Below, one piece after another: positions 18,813 to 26,983 of a DNA stretch of 58,269 nt (positions are counted from its first letter, which is position 1; every line of letters starts with the position of its first letter). Source of the stretch: Hallella mizrahii (GTDB lineage: Bacteria > Bacteroidota > Bacteroidia > Bacteroidales > Bacteroidaceae); contig NZ_VUNG01000009.1 of assembly GCF_009695775.1 (NCBI RefSeq), forward strand, positions 37,181 through 95,449, written 5' to 3'. A program made the position numbers and the translations under genes. The notes beneath the pieces were generated by a model. It was given only the letters and a program-made list of their open reading frames with translations, did not search any database and was not told the DNA's origin.

Positions 18813-19265
18813 ATGGCAAATCTATTTGATCAGGTCAGCAGTGACATCCGCACAGCCATGAAGGCGCGCGACAAGGTGCGTCTGGAAGCACTGCGCAACA
18901 TTAAGAAATACTTCATCGAGGCCAAGACAGCCCCCGGTGCCAACGACACCTTGGAGGACGCCACCGCTTTGAAGATTCTGCAAAAGCTCGCCAAGCAGGG
19001 CGAGGAAAGTGCCGACACCTATGCAAAAGCCAAGCGTCAGGATCTTGCCGACGCTGAGCTGGCGCAGGTCGCCGTCATCAAGGAATACCTTCCCAAGCCC
19101 CTTTCCGAGGAGGAAATCACTGCGCAGGTCAAGGCCATCATCGCCCAAACAGGTGCACAAGGCATGAAGGACATGGGCAAGGTGATGGGACAAGCCACCA
19201 AGCAGATGGCCGGAAAGGCCGACGGAAAGGTCATCTCCACCATCGTCCGCCAACTCTTAGCATAA
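18813..19265 (+). CDS. YqeY-like protein (GatB/YqeY domain)
   Basis: The protein (150 residues from the ATG at 18813) begins MANLFDQVSSDIRTAMKARDKVRLEALRNIKK and ends in MGKVMGQATKQMAGKADGKVISTIVRQLL. This is the helical YqeY domain related to the tail of the GatB amidotransferase subunit. Its cellular role is not well established; a link to tRNA-dependent amidation has been proposed because of the homology. The longer frame from 18774 adds 13 residues unlike the family. It is the last gene before a strong terminator and probably shares the division-cluster transcript. Confidence 0.85.
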   Translation: MANLFDQVSSDIRTAMKARDKVRLEALRNIKKYFIEAKTAPGANDTLEDATALKILQKLAKQGEESADTYAKAKRQDLADAELAQVAVIKEYLPKPLSEEEITAQVKAIIAQTGAQGMKDMGKVMGQATKQMAGKADGKVISTIVRQLLA

Positions 19266-19308
19266 GCTCCCGGTCTTCTGACCGCCTGACATAGCAGGCT
19301 TTAAACAT

Positions 19309-19354
19309 AGAAGTCTCCCATGTGACACATGCCACATGGGAGACTTCTTTTTTT
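19309..19354. terminator. Strong terminator after the division cluster
   Basis: AGAAGTCTCCCATGTG pairs perfectly over 16 bp with CACATGGGAGACTTCT around an 8-nt loop, followed by a run of six T. It lies between the convergent YqeY and recO genes; the opposite strand lacks an equally good T run. Confidence 0.93.
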
Positions 19355-19400
19355 CACTGTCTGACACGACACAGACAAAGTTCTTGGAGAGCGACTTTCG

Positions 19401-20123
19401 TCAGAAGAGTTCCCTGAGCACCGGCAGCGATTTCATCTCCGGAAAGCCAGGGATATGCAGCCGATAGAAGGTCAGTATCGTGTCGACACACTCGTTGCGT
19501 TCATCACTGCTCATGCGGAAAAACCTCATGTTGTCGTAGTTCATCCTCATCAGCGTGCCTATCTTCGCCGCTTCCTCAGGTCTGAGGAAGTCCGGATGCA
19601 AGGGACGCACGGGGGTGAACGCACCGTTGCGCAAATCAAACCAGTCGCCTTCTGCCATCTCCTCCAAGTTGGGAAAGAAGCCGATAAACCGCGACAGACG
19701 CAACATAAACACGAGATGGAAGTTGGCAAAACGCCCCTCCACATTATCCAGCCACATCACGCTGCTCTCCACATAGTCATACAGCGGCTCATTGCATTGC
19801 TCGTCGCGCAGCGCGTATGACAGGAATTCGGCAACGAAGAGCCCTATGGCCAGTTTCTCTGCCTGGAAAGGAATCGAGAAGAACGGCTGCGCCAGACGTA
19901 TGTCGCGGAAGTGTTGCAGACTGCGTGTAGGTCTGTCGTCATAGACAACCTCCAAGATAGTCAGCGGTTGGAACAGCTGTTGCTTGATCTTTCCCCGTCC
20001 GTTTTTCGAGACATGACAGATAAACGACGCCCTTCCCTTCTCTCTTGAAAAGACGTCGACAATGATCTGAGAATCACCATATCTCACAGATCTGAGCACG
20101 ATAGCGCGCGTTTTTGTTTCCAT
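19401..20123 (-). CDS. recO: DNA repair protein RecO
   Basis: RecO anneals DNA and loads RecA together with RecR in recombinational repair. The N-terminal OB-fold start METKTRAIVLRSVRYGDSQIIVDVFSREKG is characteristic, followed by a helical C-terminal domain. Length 240 residues is normal. I saw no four-cysteine zinc cluster. A TATTTTTG promoter box ends only 7 nt before the ATG, and the conserved N-terminus rules out a later start, so the mRNA may be nearly leaderless. Confidence 0.92.
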   Translation of the reverse strand: METKTRAIVLRSVRYGDSQIIVDVFSREKGRASFICHVSKNGRGKIKQQLFQPLTILEVVYDDRPTRSLQHFRDIRLAQPFFSIPFQAEKLAIGLFVAEFLSYALRDEQCNEPLYDYVESSVMWLDNVEGRFANFHLVFMLRLSRFIGFFPNLEEMAEGDWFDLRNGAFTPVRPLHPDFLRPEEAAKIGTLMRMNYDNMRFFRMSSDERNECVDTILTFYRLHIPGFPEMKSLPVLRELF

Positions 20124-20130
20124 ACAACCG

Positions 20131-20138
20131 CAAAAATA
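20131..20138 (-). promoter_or_regulatory. -7 box immediately upstream of recO
   Basis: The minus strand reads TATTTTTG, matching TAnnTTTG, with only 7 nt to the recO ATG. The expected transcription start falls at or within a few nt of the start codon. Confidence 0.5.
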
Positions 20139-20177
20139 CGAAAAATCAAGCGTTTAGAAAAAATTAATGAGAGAAAA

Positions 20178-20209
20178 TTTGGTGACTCGAAGAAAAAGCC
20201 GTAACTTTG
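20178..20209 (+). promoter_or_regulatory. Promoter of tRNA-Glu (TTTG, 20 bp, TAACTTTG)
   Basis: TTTG at 20178-20181 and TAACTTTG at 20202-20209 are separated by exactly 20 bp, an excellent Bacteroidetes housekeeping promoter. It is placed 18 bp before the mature tRNA 5' end. Confidence 0.85.
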
Positions 20210-20227
20210 CACCCACGAAAATAAGAC

Positions 20228-20299
20228 GGTCCCTTCGTCTATCGGTTAGGACGAGAGATTTTCATTCTCTAAAGAGCAGTTCGACTCTGCTAGGGACTA
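20228..20299 (+). tRNA. tRNA-Glu, anticodon TTC
   Basis: The full cloverleaf can be drawn: acceptor GGTCCCT/AGGGACT (first pair G-U), D stem GTC/GAC, anticodon stem AGAGA/TCTCT with loop TTTTCAT (anticodon TTC), and T stem AGCAG/CTGCT with loop TTCGACT. CCA is not encoded. It is followed 30 bp later by rpsT and is probably on the same primary transcript. Confidence 0.97.
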
Positions 20300-20329
20300 C
20301 TAACAGAAATAAAAAGTAGAAATTTAAAG

Positions 20330-20584
20330 ATGGCAAATCACAAATCATCAGTAAAGAGAATTCGCCAGACCAAGGTGAAGACTTTGCATAACAAGTACTA
20401 TGCAAAGACGATGCGTAACGCTGTTCGCAAGCTGCGCGCTACCACTGACAAGGACGAGGCTGCTAAGCAGTTCCCCGTGGTACAGAAGATGCTGGACAAG
20501 TTGGCTAAGACCAACATCATCCACGCTAACAAAGCTGCCAACTTGAAGTCTGGTTTGGCACAACATATCAACAAGCTCGGCTAA
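20330..20584 (+). CDS. rpsT: 30S ribosomal protein S20
   Basis: This small basic protein of 84 residues begins [36 protein letters not shown], the S20 family signature. It binds 16S rRNA early in 30S assembly. It lies 30 bp after tRNA-Glu without its own visible promoter and is followed by a strong terminator, so tRNA and mRNA probably share one transcript. Confidence 0.97.
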   Translation: MANHKSSVKRIRQTKVKTLHNKYYAKTMRNAVRKLRATTDKDEAAKQFPVVQKMLDKLAKTNIIHANKAANLKSGLAQHINKLG

Positions 20585-20618
20585 TCCCCGCTACTGATAT
20601 TGTTGATGTAAGATATTC

Positions 20619-20646
20619 AGCCGCTCCGAAAGAGCGGCTTTTTTTG
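20619..20646 (+). terminator. rpsT terminator
   Basis: AGCCGCTC and GAGCGGCT form an 8-bp GC-rich stem with a 5-nt loop, followed by a run of seven T. Confidence 0.93.
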
Positions 20647-20690
20647 TATCCCTACGTCACCGATTTACCTCCTTTCACCCGTCTTTTCAC

Positions 20691-21389
20691 TTATTCGTCG
20701 TCTTCTTCACCATCGTAATAGCCGCCCGTGCGCTTTCCTTGCAGATAGGGCTCTGCCACCTGATAGCGGATGCGGTAGGCCGCGCCCGTGTAGCCTCGTG
20801 CAGGACCAATGACCACCACCCAGCCATCGATGTATCCGGCATCACCGACCACAAGTTCGTCGGGACCCGACACGCCCACAGGCAGATCGCCACGATACTG
20901 CCACATCAGTTGCTTGATCTTTCTTTCCGGGCACTTGAAAATCTCCCGGATACTCAGACGATGCCCGTCTTCCTTGCTGAACGACGCACAGTCCTCGTCC
21001 CGCCACGTCGCCGTGTCGCGGTCCACAACCTGCGACTGATAGGTCACGATCTCCTCGTCCTCATAGCTGCGAACGATTTCCACACACCGCGACATCCCAC
21101 TGTCTTCCTTGAGAAAGGTATCGTAGCTTTGCTGCATCACGTTTTCGAAGTTCGCCTCATCCAGTTCTTGCGGTTCGTCCACGTCGAGGATGTCGCATAT
21201 CCAAGCCTTCACGCTGTCCAGCGCATGGGCCTCGCCGTCGACGGGAAAGTCCACCTTCACCGCATACGACTGTCCGCCACTACGACGCACAAAGCTATAG
21301 CCCGTTGTAGTGAAGAAGTTCTCTGCCGCTGCCAAGGGCAATGCTGGCAGACACAAAACCATGAAGAGAAACAATCTGCGTAATTTCAT
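20691..21389 (-). CDS. Secreted protein of unknown function, possibly RsiV/DUF3298-like
   Basis: From the Met at 21389 (MKLRRLFLFMVLCLPALPLAAA) the protein has a clear signal peptide and about 232 residues. The middle holds SYEDEEIVTYQSQVVDRDTATW and then DGHRLSIREIF, an arrangement reminiscent of the DUF4163/DUF3298 (RsiV-type) extracytoplasmic fold; I would not claim more. It ends in an acidic tail, YYDGEEDDE. It stands alone, divergent from the GH43-GH8 gene. A TAATTTTG box ends 6 nt before the chosen start, giving another possibly leaderless message. No enzymatic motif is recognised. Confidence 0.6.
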   Translation of the reverse strand: MKLRRLFLFMVLCLPALPLAAAENFFTTTGYSFVRRSGGQSYAVKVDFPVDGEAHALDSVKAWICDILDVDEPQELDEANFENVMQQSYDTFLKEDSGMSRCVEIVRSYEDEEIVTYQSQVVDRDTATWRDEDCASFSKEDGHRLSIREIFKCPERKIKQLMWQYRGDLPVGVSGPDELVVGDAGYIDGWVVVIGPARGYTGAAYRIRYQVAEPYLQGKRTGGYYDGEEDDE

Positions 21390-21395
21390 TGCCTG

Positions 21396-21403
21396 CAAAA
21401 TTA
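21396..21403 (-). promoter_or_regulatory. -7 box immediately upstream of the secreted protein gene
   Basis: The minus strand reads TAATTTTG, matching TAnnTTTG, 6 nt before the preferred ATG (21389). A -33 element at the usual distance is not evident. Confidence 0.4.
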
Positions 21404-21554
21404 CAAAAAAAATCTGTCACATCTCTTTGTTCCCGCACACAATCTCGCTTTTTTCGTCAAACAGGAACTATGTTCAATCCTACTCTTTTCGACATTCGTA
21501 ACAAGTGACAAACATTTTGTTACCCCATCCAAACAGCCTTTCCCCTATTTTTCG

Positions 21555-21562
21555 TATCTTTG
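21555..21562 (+). promoter_or_regulatory. -7 box for the GH43-GH8 gene
   Basis: TATCTTTG matches TAnnTTTG and lies 29 bp upstream of the ATG at 21592. It falls inside the longer reading frame that opens at 21505, so it supports the shorter start. Confidence 0.55.
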
Positions 21563-21591
21563 CCTCACCTATAACTAAACAATACCACGAC

Positions 21592-24147
21592 ATGACTACC
21601 TTTCTGAAAAGACATACCCGGGTACTTTGGTGCGCATTGACAGCCGCGCTATTGCTACCGTCATTGCCCTCCACGGCCCAGAACCCGGTGATCCGTGACC
21701 AATACTCCGCAGATCCTACCGCCCGCGTCTTCGGCGACCGCGTCTATCTCTATCCCTCCCACGACATCATCAGCCCCGTGGCACCTGAGCGGCGGTGGTT
21801 CGCCATGGCTGACTACCACGTCTTTTCCTCCAATGATCTCGCCGACTGGACCGACCACGGTGTCATCCTCGACCAGAAGCAAGTGCCTTGGGCCAACCAC
21901 GAAGGCTACGCCATGTGGGCTCCCGACTGCGTGGAGCATCAGGGACGCTACTACCTGCTCTTCCCTTCCGGGCTGGCTTCGGAGCGCGGCTTCGGCATCG
22001 GCATCGCCACTGCCCCCAGCCCCATCGGTCCCTTCACGCCTGCCGCCAAACCCTTGGACGGCGTGAGAGGCATCGACCCGTGTATGCTTCAGACCAGCCG
22101 GGGAGAGAGCTATCTCTTCTGGGCCGGCAACGGCGGCATCACCGTAGCGCGCATGAACGACGACTATCAGTCGCTGGCAGAGACACCGAAGACCATCGCG
22201 GGACTGCCCGACGGCTTCAAGGAGGGACCCTTCGCCTTTGAGCGCAACGGACTGTTCTACCTTACCTTCCCCTGGGTGCGACAGAAAAACGGCACCGAGA
22301 CGCTGGCCTACGCCATGAGCGAAAGCCCGGAAGGACCCTATACCTTCAAAGGACTGATCATGGACGAATGGCCCGACAAGTGCTGGACCAACCACCACTC
22401 CATCGTGCAGTACCGCGGACAATGGTATCTCTTCTATCACCACAACGACTATTCGCCGACGTTTGACAAGTGCCGGTCCGTGCGCGTCGACTCGCTGAGC
22501 TTCCGCCCCGACGGCACAATCGTGAAAGTACATCCTACGCTGCGCGGTGTCGGCATCACCGATGCCCGCCGCCACATCGAGGTCGACCGCTACAGCAGCA
22601 TCTCGCCCACGGGCGCGCAAGCCGTTCTCTTGGACAGTCTGCAACCCTTCCGCGGCTGGGTGCTGCACCTTACCCGCCAAGGCTGGGCACGATACAATCG
22701 CGTAGCCTTCCGTCCCAACCTCTGCCGCCTGACGCTCCGCGCCCGTGCGCAAAGCCTTTCCTCCGTTGCCGTCACCATTGGCAACCAGCGTGTCGCCCGC
22801 CTCAGCATAGCCCCCTGCGACACCTTCGCCGAGCAGACGGTCACCATCGCACCTGTCGCTGCCGGCATCCACGACATCGGATTGCAACTCGAAAAGGGCA
22901 GCAACGCCGACATAGACTGGCTTTCTTTCGAAGGCGCACCCATACCACCGTATACCCAAGGCGGCATGCAGACCGGCCGCTACCGCAACTATTTCGCCGA
23001 GATGGGCTATTCCTCTGAGGACATCGACCGCCGTGTCAACGATGTATTCCAAGAGGTGTTCTTCGGCCCCAACCGTGTCTACTTCGAGGTGGGCGACTCT
23101 TTGGGCTATATCTCCGACTTGAAGAACCACGACGTGCGCACCGAGGGCATGTCCTACGGCATGATGATCGCCGTAGAGATGAACCGCAAGGACATCTTCG
23201 ACCGACTGCTGCGTTGGGCTCAGCGCTACATGCTCATGCGCCAGGAGCCTTTGGCGGGCTACTACGCCTGGAGTTGCAAGACCGACGGCACGCACAACGC
23301 TGAGGGGCCGGCCAGCGACGGCGAACTGTATATGATCACTTCGCTCATCTTCGCCTCCAACCGCTGGGGCAACCATTCGGGTATCAACTACCTCGCAGAA
23401 GCCCAGCGGTTGTTGCGTCTCGCCAGGGAGGGCAACGGCCAGGACAGTGCCAACGCGCTCATCAACCCGCAGCACCGTCTCATCACCTTCACGCCGAGTG
23501 GCTTCGGTGCCCGCTTCACCGACCCCAGCTACCACCTTCCTGCCTTCTACGAGGTGTGGGCACGATGGGCTGACGACGGTCACGCCGATGACTACAAGGC
23601 TTATGCTGCAGCGTCACGCCGCTATCTCCACCGCTGCATCGACCCGCTCACGGCACTCTGCCCCGACCTCACGGACTACAACGGCAAGCCGCTCACGCCA
23701 CCGGGCAACATAGCCATGAAGGGAAACCGGGATTTCCGCTATGACTCCTGGCGCATGCCGATGAACATCGCGCTGGACTATAGCTGGGCCTGCGCCGACA
23801 CGGCATGGCAACGCCGCTACGCCAACACCGTACAGGACTTCTTCTTCAACAAGGGCATCGACGCCTACATCGACCAGTACCGCACCGACGGCATGCCGGC
23901 AGAAAAGCCTTACGAGGGCGGCGGCAAACCCGGACTGCGCCACTCCGTAGGTCTCGTCGCTACCCTTGCCGCCGCTTCGTTAGTCGCCGACCACGCCAAG
24001 GCCCGTGACTTTGCCGACCGTCTGTGGCACTCTGCCAACGTGCCCTTTGCCGACGGATACTTCGATGCCTACTACGACGGCCTGCTCCGCCTCTTCGCCT
24101 TTCTGCATCTCAGCGGCAAATACCGCGTCATCGCACCAGGGCAATAA
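21592..24147 (+). CDS. Secreted bifunctional xylan-type enzyme, GH43-CBM6-GH8
   Basis: From the ATG at 21592 the 851-residue protein starts with a signal peptide (to about residue 29). A GH43 beta-propeller follows (about 30-325) with the three acidic residues visible: D41 (ADPTARV), D162 (GIDPCM) and E211 (FKEGPF). A CBM6-like sandwich spans about 330-455. A GH8 barrel (about 460-851) has E518 in RTEGMSYGMM and D576 in ASDGELY. GH8 proteins of this type are usually reducing-end xylose-releasing exo-oligoxylanases, and GH43 proteins are usually beta-xylosidases or arabinofuranosidases. The two halves could trim xylo-oligosaccharides from opposite ends. No SusCD pair is adjacent. The substrate is inferred. 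Confidence 0.88.
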   Translation: MTTFLKRHTRVLWCALTAALLLPSLPSTAQNPVIRDQYSADPTARVFGDRVYLYPSHDIISPVAPERRWFAMADYHVFSSNDLADWTDHGVILDQKQVPWANHEGYAMWAPDCVEHQGRYYLLFPSGLASERGFGIGIATAPSPIGPFTPAAKPLDGVRGIDPCMLQTSRGESYLFWAGNGGITVARMNDDYQSLAETPKTIAGLPDGFKEGPFAFERNGLFYLTFPWVRQKNGTETLAYAMSESPEGPYTFKGLIMDEWPDKCWTNHHSIVQYRGQWYLFYHHNDYSPTFDKCRSVRVDSLSFRPDGTIVKVHPTLRGVGITDARRHIEVDRYSSISPTGAQAVLLDSLQPFRGWVLHLTRQGWARYNRVAFRPNLCRLTLRARAQSLSSVAVTIGNQRVARLSIAPCDTFAEQTVTIAPVAAGIHDIGLQLEKGSNADIDWLSFEGAPIPPYTQGGMQTGRYRNYFAEMGYSSEDIDRRVNDVFQEVFFGPNRVYFEVGDSLGYISDLKNHDVRTEGMSYGMMIAVEMNRKDIFDRLLRWAQRYMLMRQEPLAGYYAWSCKTDGTHNAEGPASDGELYMITSLIFASNRWGNHSGINYLAEAQRLLRLAREGNGQDSANALINPQHRLITFTPSGFGARFTDPSYHLPAFYEVWARWADDGHADDYKAYAAASRRYLHRCIDPLTALCPDLTDYNGKPLTPPGNIAMKGNRDFRYDSWRMPMNIALDYSWACADTAWQRRYANTVQDFFFNKGIDAYIDQYRTDGMPAEKPYEGGGKPGLRHSVGLVATLAAASLVADHAKARDFADRLWHSANVPFADGYFDAYYDGLLRLFAFLHLSGKYRVIAPGQ

Positions 24148-24303
24148 TCCTTTCACGTAGAGACAGAGAGACACTGAGCAACTGCACGAGCAAGCATGTT
24201 AACAATGAAATGTTATTGACAAAAACACCTCTCCCACAACTTTCAATCCAGAGAAAACAAAAACAGAGAAATAAGCAAAAAGCAGTGTGGAAAACACAAA
24301 AAC

Positions 24304-24401
24304 GTGAGTTGAAGTGATCAAAGCGGTGAGTTGACAGCCTCATCTCGGTTGTTTTATAGGGTCAAACAACTGAGATGACAAGGTCAAACAACCGAGATGA
24401 C
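24304..24401 (+). repeat. 22-bp-period direct repeats with one inverted copy
   Basis: GTGAGTTGA occurs at 24304 and 24326 (22 bp apart). GGTCAAACAACYGAGATGAC occurs at 24360-24379 and 24382-24401 (22 bp apart). CATCTCGGTTGTTT at 24341-24354 is the exact reverse complement of AAACAACCGAGATG at 24386-24399. Aligned in 22-bp blocks from 24304, several blocks resemble each other (GAGwTGA, then TCAAA). Confidence 0.75.
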
Positions 24402-24407
24402 CCGATG

Positions 24408-24463
24408 AAAAAGGTACTTTGACGAGAAATTCTCTAGAGAATTTTGCGTCAAAGTACCTTTTT
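24408..24463. repeat. 56-nt near-perfect palindrome
   Basis: Arms AAAAAGGTACTTTGACG (24408-24424) and CGTCAAAGTACCTTTTT (24447-24463) are perfect 17-bp inverted repeats. The centre AATTCTCTAGAGAATT (24428-24443) is itself a perfect palindrome. Only the AGA/TTG junctions break the symmetry. It could act as a bidirectional terminator or be a small mobile palindromic element. Confidence 0.9.
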
Positions 24464-24804
24464 GTGTTTATCAAAATTGTCACATTTTAATAACTGCTTA
24501 TGTTTCAACACTTTACAAAAAGTCGCTGAGAATCGCGAAAATCGGGCCGAGGAGGGTGCCGGTTCAGAAAATCGCCTGTATTTGGGCGGAAAATTGTCAG
24601 TTTATTCAACAGATTTTATGAGTATCATCATCATGAGGACATAACCGCTAAATCCTAAACGCCGACTTTCAGGTTACAGATAAACAACGGCTGAATAATC
24701 GCCGATTGATTGAGCCCCCCAACCAATAAAACCCGCTTTGTGGCACTATGGCTTTGTGTGAGAGGCAAAAGCCTCCTTTTGCAGCTATTTTTCACAGCAT
24801 AAGT

Positions 24805-24836
24805 TTTCGCTATGTCACGCTTTTTTAGTACCTTTG
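24805..24836 (+). promoter_or_regulatory. gyrB promoter
   Basis: TACCTTTG at 24829-24836 matches the -7 box. TTTC at 24805-24808, 20 bp upstream, is one base from the -33 TTTG. The box lies 24 bp before the gyrB ATG. Confidence 0.7.
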
Positions 24837-24860
24837 CAGATAAATACGAACTAAACAGAA

Positions 24861-26834
24861 ATGGCAGAAATTCAACATCCAGAGGATAATTACTCCGCCT
24901 CCAACATCCAAGTGCTGGAGGGTTTGGAAGCCGTGCGCAAGCGTCCGGCTATGTATATTGGCGACATCAGTGAGAAAGGTTTGCACCATCTCATCAATGA
25001 GACCGTGGACAACTCCATCGACGAGGCTATGGCAGGTTTCTGCCACAACATCGAGGTGACCATCAACGCAGACGGTTCCTGCACCGTAGAGGACGACGGC
25101 CGAGGCATCCCTGTCGACGAGCATAAGAAACTGCACAAGAGCGCCTTGGAGGTCGTCATGACCGTGCTCCACGCCGGTGGTAAGTTCGACAAAGGCTCCT
25201 ACAAGGTCAGCGGTGGTCTTCACGGCGTCGGCGTGAGCTGTGTCAACGCACTCTCCACACACATGAAGTCACAAGTCTTCCGCGATGGAAAAATCTACCA
25301 GCAGGAATACGAAAAGGGAAAGCCGCTCTATCCCGTGCGCGTCATCGGCGACACCGACAAGCGCGGCACACGCCAGCAGTTCTGGCCAGACCCCACCATC
25401 TTCACCACCACCACCTTCCAGTGGGACATCGTGGCACGCCGTATGCGTGAGCTGGCATACCTCAACGCTGGCATCAAGATCACGCTGACCGACCTGCGTC
25501 CCGACGACGACGGCAAGACACGTCAGGAAGTCTTCCACGCCAAGGACGGACTCAAGGAGATGGTGCGCTACATCGACCGTCACCGTACCCATCTCTTCGA
25601 TGATGTCATCTATCTGAAGACCGAGAAGCAGGGCGTGCCCATCGAAGTGGCCATCATGTACAATACCGACTACTCCGAGAACCTCCACTCTTACGTCAAC
25701 AACATCAACACCATCGAGGGCGGTACCCACGTCACGGGCTTCCGTCAGGCATTGACACGTGTGCTGAAGAACTATGCCGACAACGACCCGGCTATCTCCA
25801 AGCAGATCGAGAAAGCAAAGATAGAAGTGGCCGGTGAGGACTTCCGCGAGGGACTCACTGCCGTCATCTCCATCAAAGTTGCCGAACCGCAGTTTGAGGG
25901 TCAGACAAAGACCAAGCTTGGCAACAGCGAGGTCACCGGTGCTGTCAACCAAGCCGTCGGCGAGGCCCTGACCAACTATCTTGAGGAGCATCCGGCAGAA
26001 GCCAAGAGGATCTGCGAAAAGGTGATCCTCGCCGCCACAGCCCGTGTGGCTGCCCGCAAAGCACGCGAGAGTGTGCAGCGCAAAAGCGTGATGAGCGGTG
26101 GCGGACTGCCCGGCAAACTCGCCGACTGCTCCAACAAAGACCCGAAGAAGTGCGAGATCTTCCTCGTCGAGGGTGACTCCGCAGGTGGATCCGCCAAGCA
26201 GGGCCGCGACCGCTACACCCAAGCCATCCTGCCATTGCGCGGAAAGATCCTCAACGTCGAGAAAGTACAGTGGCACCGCGTCTTCGAGGCTGAGTCGGTG
26301 ATGAACATCATCCAGAGCATCGGCGTACGCTTCGGTGTCGACGGCGAAGACGACCGCGAGGCCAATATCGACAAGCTCCGCTACGACAAGATCATCATCA
26401 TGACCGATGCCGATGTCGATGGCTCACACATCGACACCCTGATCATGACACTCTTCTACCGCTTCATGCCGAAAGTCATCGAAGACGGACACCTCTATAT
26501 CGCCACGCCACCACTCTATAAATGCACTTACAAAGGCAAGGTCAGCGAGTATTGCTACAACGACCAGCAGCGCCAGGCCTTCCTCGACAAATACGGCAAT
26601 GGCGTAGAGGACGGAAAGAGCATCCACACACAGCGATACAAAGGTTTGGGTGAGATGAACCCCGACCAGCTTTGGGAAACCACAATGGATCCCAAGACAC
26701 GCCTGCTCAAGCAAGTGACCATCGAGAACGCTGCCGAAGCCGACGAGATCTTCTCCATGCTCATGGGCGACGATGTGGAGCCCCGACGTGAGTTTATCGA
26801 GCAAAACGCTACCTACGCCAACATCGACGCGTAG
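24861..26834 (+). CDS. gyrB: DNA gyrase subunit B
   Basis: GyrB supplies the ATPase that drives negative supercoiling with GyrA. Visible are the GHKL ATPase motifs (ETVDNSIDEA, DDGRGIPV, GGLHGVGVS), QTKTKLGNSEV of the transducer, and the TOPRIM motifs EGDSAGGSAKQGRDR (about 437-451) and DADVDGSHI (about 516-524). PRREFIEQNA lies at the end. At 657 residues it has the usual short form lacking the E. coli insertion. ParE is the alternative, but the TOPRIM and C-terminal sequences fit GyrB better. Confidence 0.93.
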   Translation: MAEIQHPEDNYSASNIQVLEGLEAVRKRPAMYIGDISEKGLHHLINETVDNSIDEAMAGFCHNIEVTINADGSCTVEDDGRGIPVDEHKKLHKSALEVVMTVLHAGGKFDKGSYKVSGGLHGVGVSCVNALSTHMKSQVFRDGKIYQQEYEKGKPLYPVRVIGDTDKRGTRQQFWPDPTIFTTTTFQWDIVARRMRELAYLNAGIKITLTDLRPDDDGKTRQEVFHAKDGLKEMVRYIDRHRTHLFDDVIYLKTEKQGVPIEVAIMYNTDYSENLHSYVNNINTIEGGTHVTGFRQALTRVLKNYADNDPAISKQIEKAKIEVAGEDFREGLTAVISIKVAEPQFEGQTKTKLGNSEVTGAVNQAVGEALTNYLEEHPAEAKRICEKVILAATARVAARKARESVQRKSVMSGGGLPGKLADCSNKDPKKCEIFLVEGDSAGGSAKQGRDRYTQAILPLRGKILNVEKVQWHRVFEAESVMNIIQSIGVRFGVDGEDDREANIDKLRYDKIIIMTDADVDGSHIDTLIMTLFYRFMPKVIEDGHLYIATPPLYKCTYKGKVSEYCYNDQQRQAFLDKYGNGVEDGKSIHTQRYKGLGEMNPDQLWETTMDPKTRLLKQVTIENAAEADEIFSMLMGDDVEPRREFIEQNATYANIDA

Positions 26835-26895
26835 TCGCGCCAGGTTCGCACCAGCGTCTTTGCGCAAAGACAAATCACACATCTATCTATAAGTT

Positions 26896-26926
26896 GGGCG
26901 GCCGTTACTGACCGCCCTTCTTTTTT
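26896..26926 (+). terminator. gyrB terminator
   Basis: GGGCGG and CCGCCC form a 6-bp GC stem with a 10-nt loop, followed by TTCTTTTTT. Confidence 0.8.
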
Positions 26927-26983
26927 CAACAGCAACCGGCAGATGCTCCGCCGGTGCCAATTCCCTCTCAAACCCTATCATCT

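Larger units (their letters stand above)
24148..24860. other. Repeat-rich 713-bp non-coding spacer before gyrB
   Basis: No recognisable gene is seen. The spacer holds a short direct repeat (GTGAGTTGA twice), an inverted plus direct repeat cluster around CATCTCGGTTGTTT, a 56-nt near-perfect palindrome, a small hairpin GAGGC-AAAA-GCCTC at 24762-24775 followed by CTTTT, and the gyrB promoter. An open frame at 24444-24644 encodes 66 residues without a known motif; I do not call it a gene. Confidence 0.6.

Noticed and set aside
24444..24644. 66-codon open frame in the gyrB upstream spacer
   Set aside because: It begins inside the 56-nt palindrome, has no promoter, and shows no known motif. It might be part of a dispersed repeat, which I could not test.
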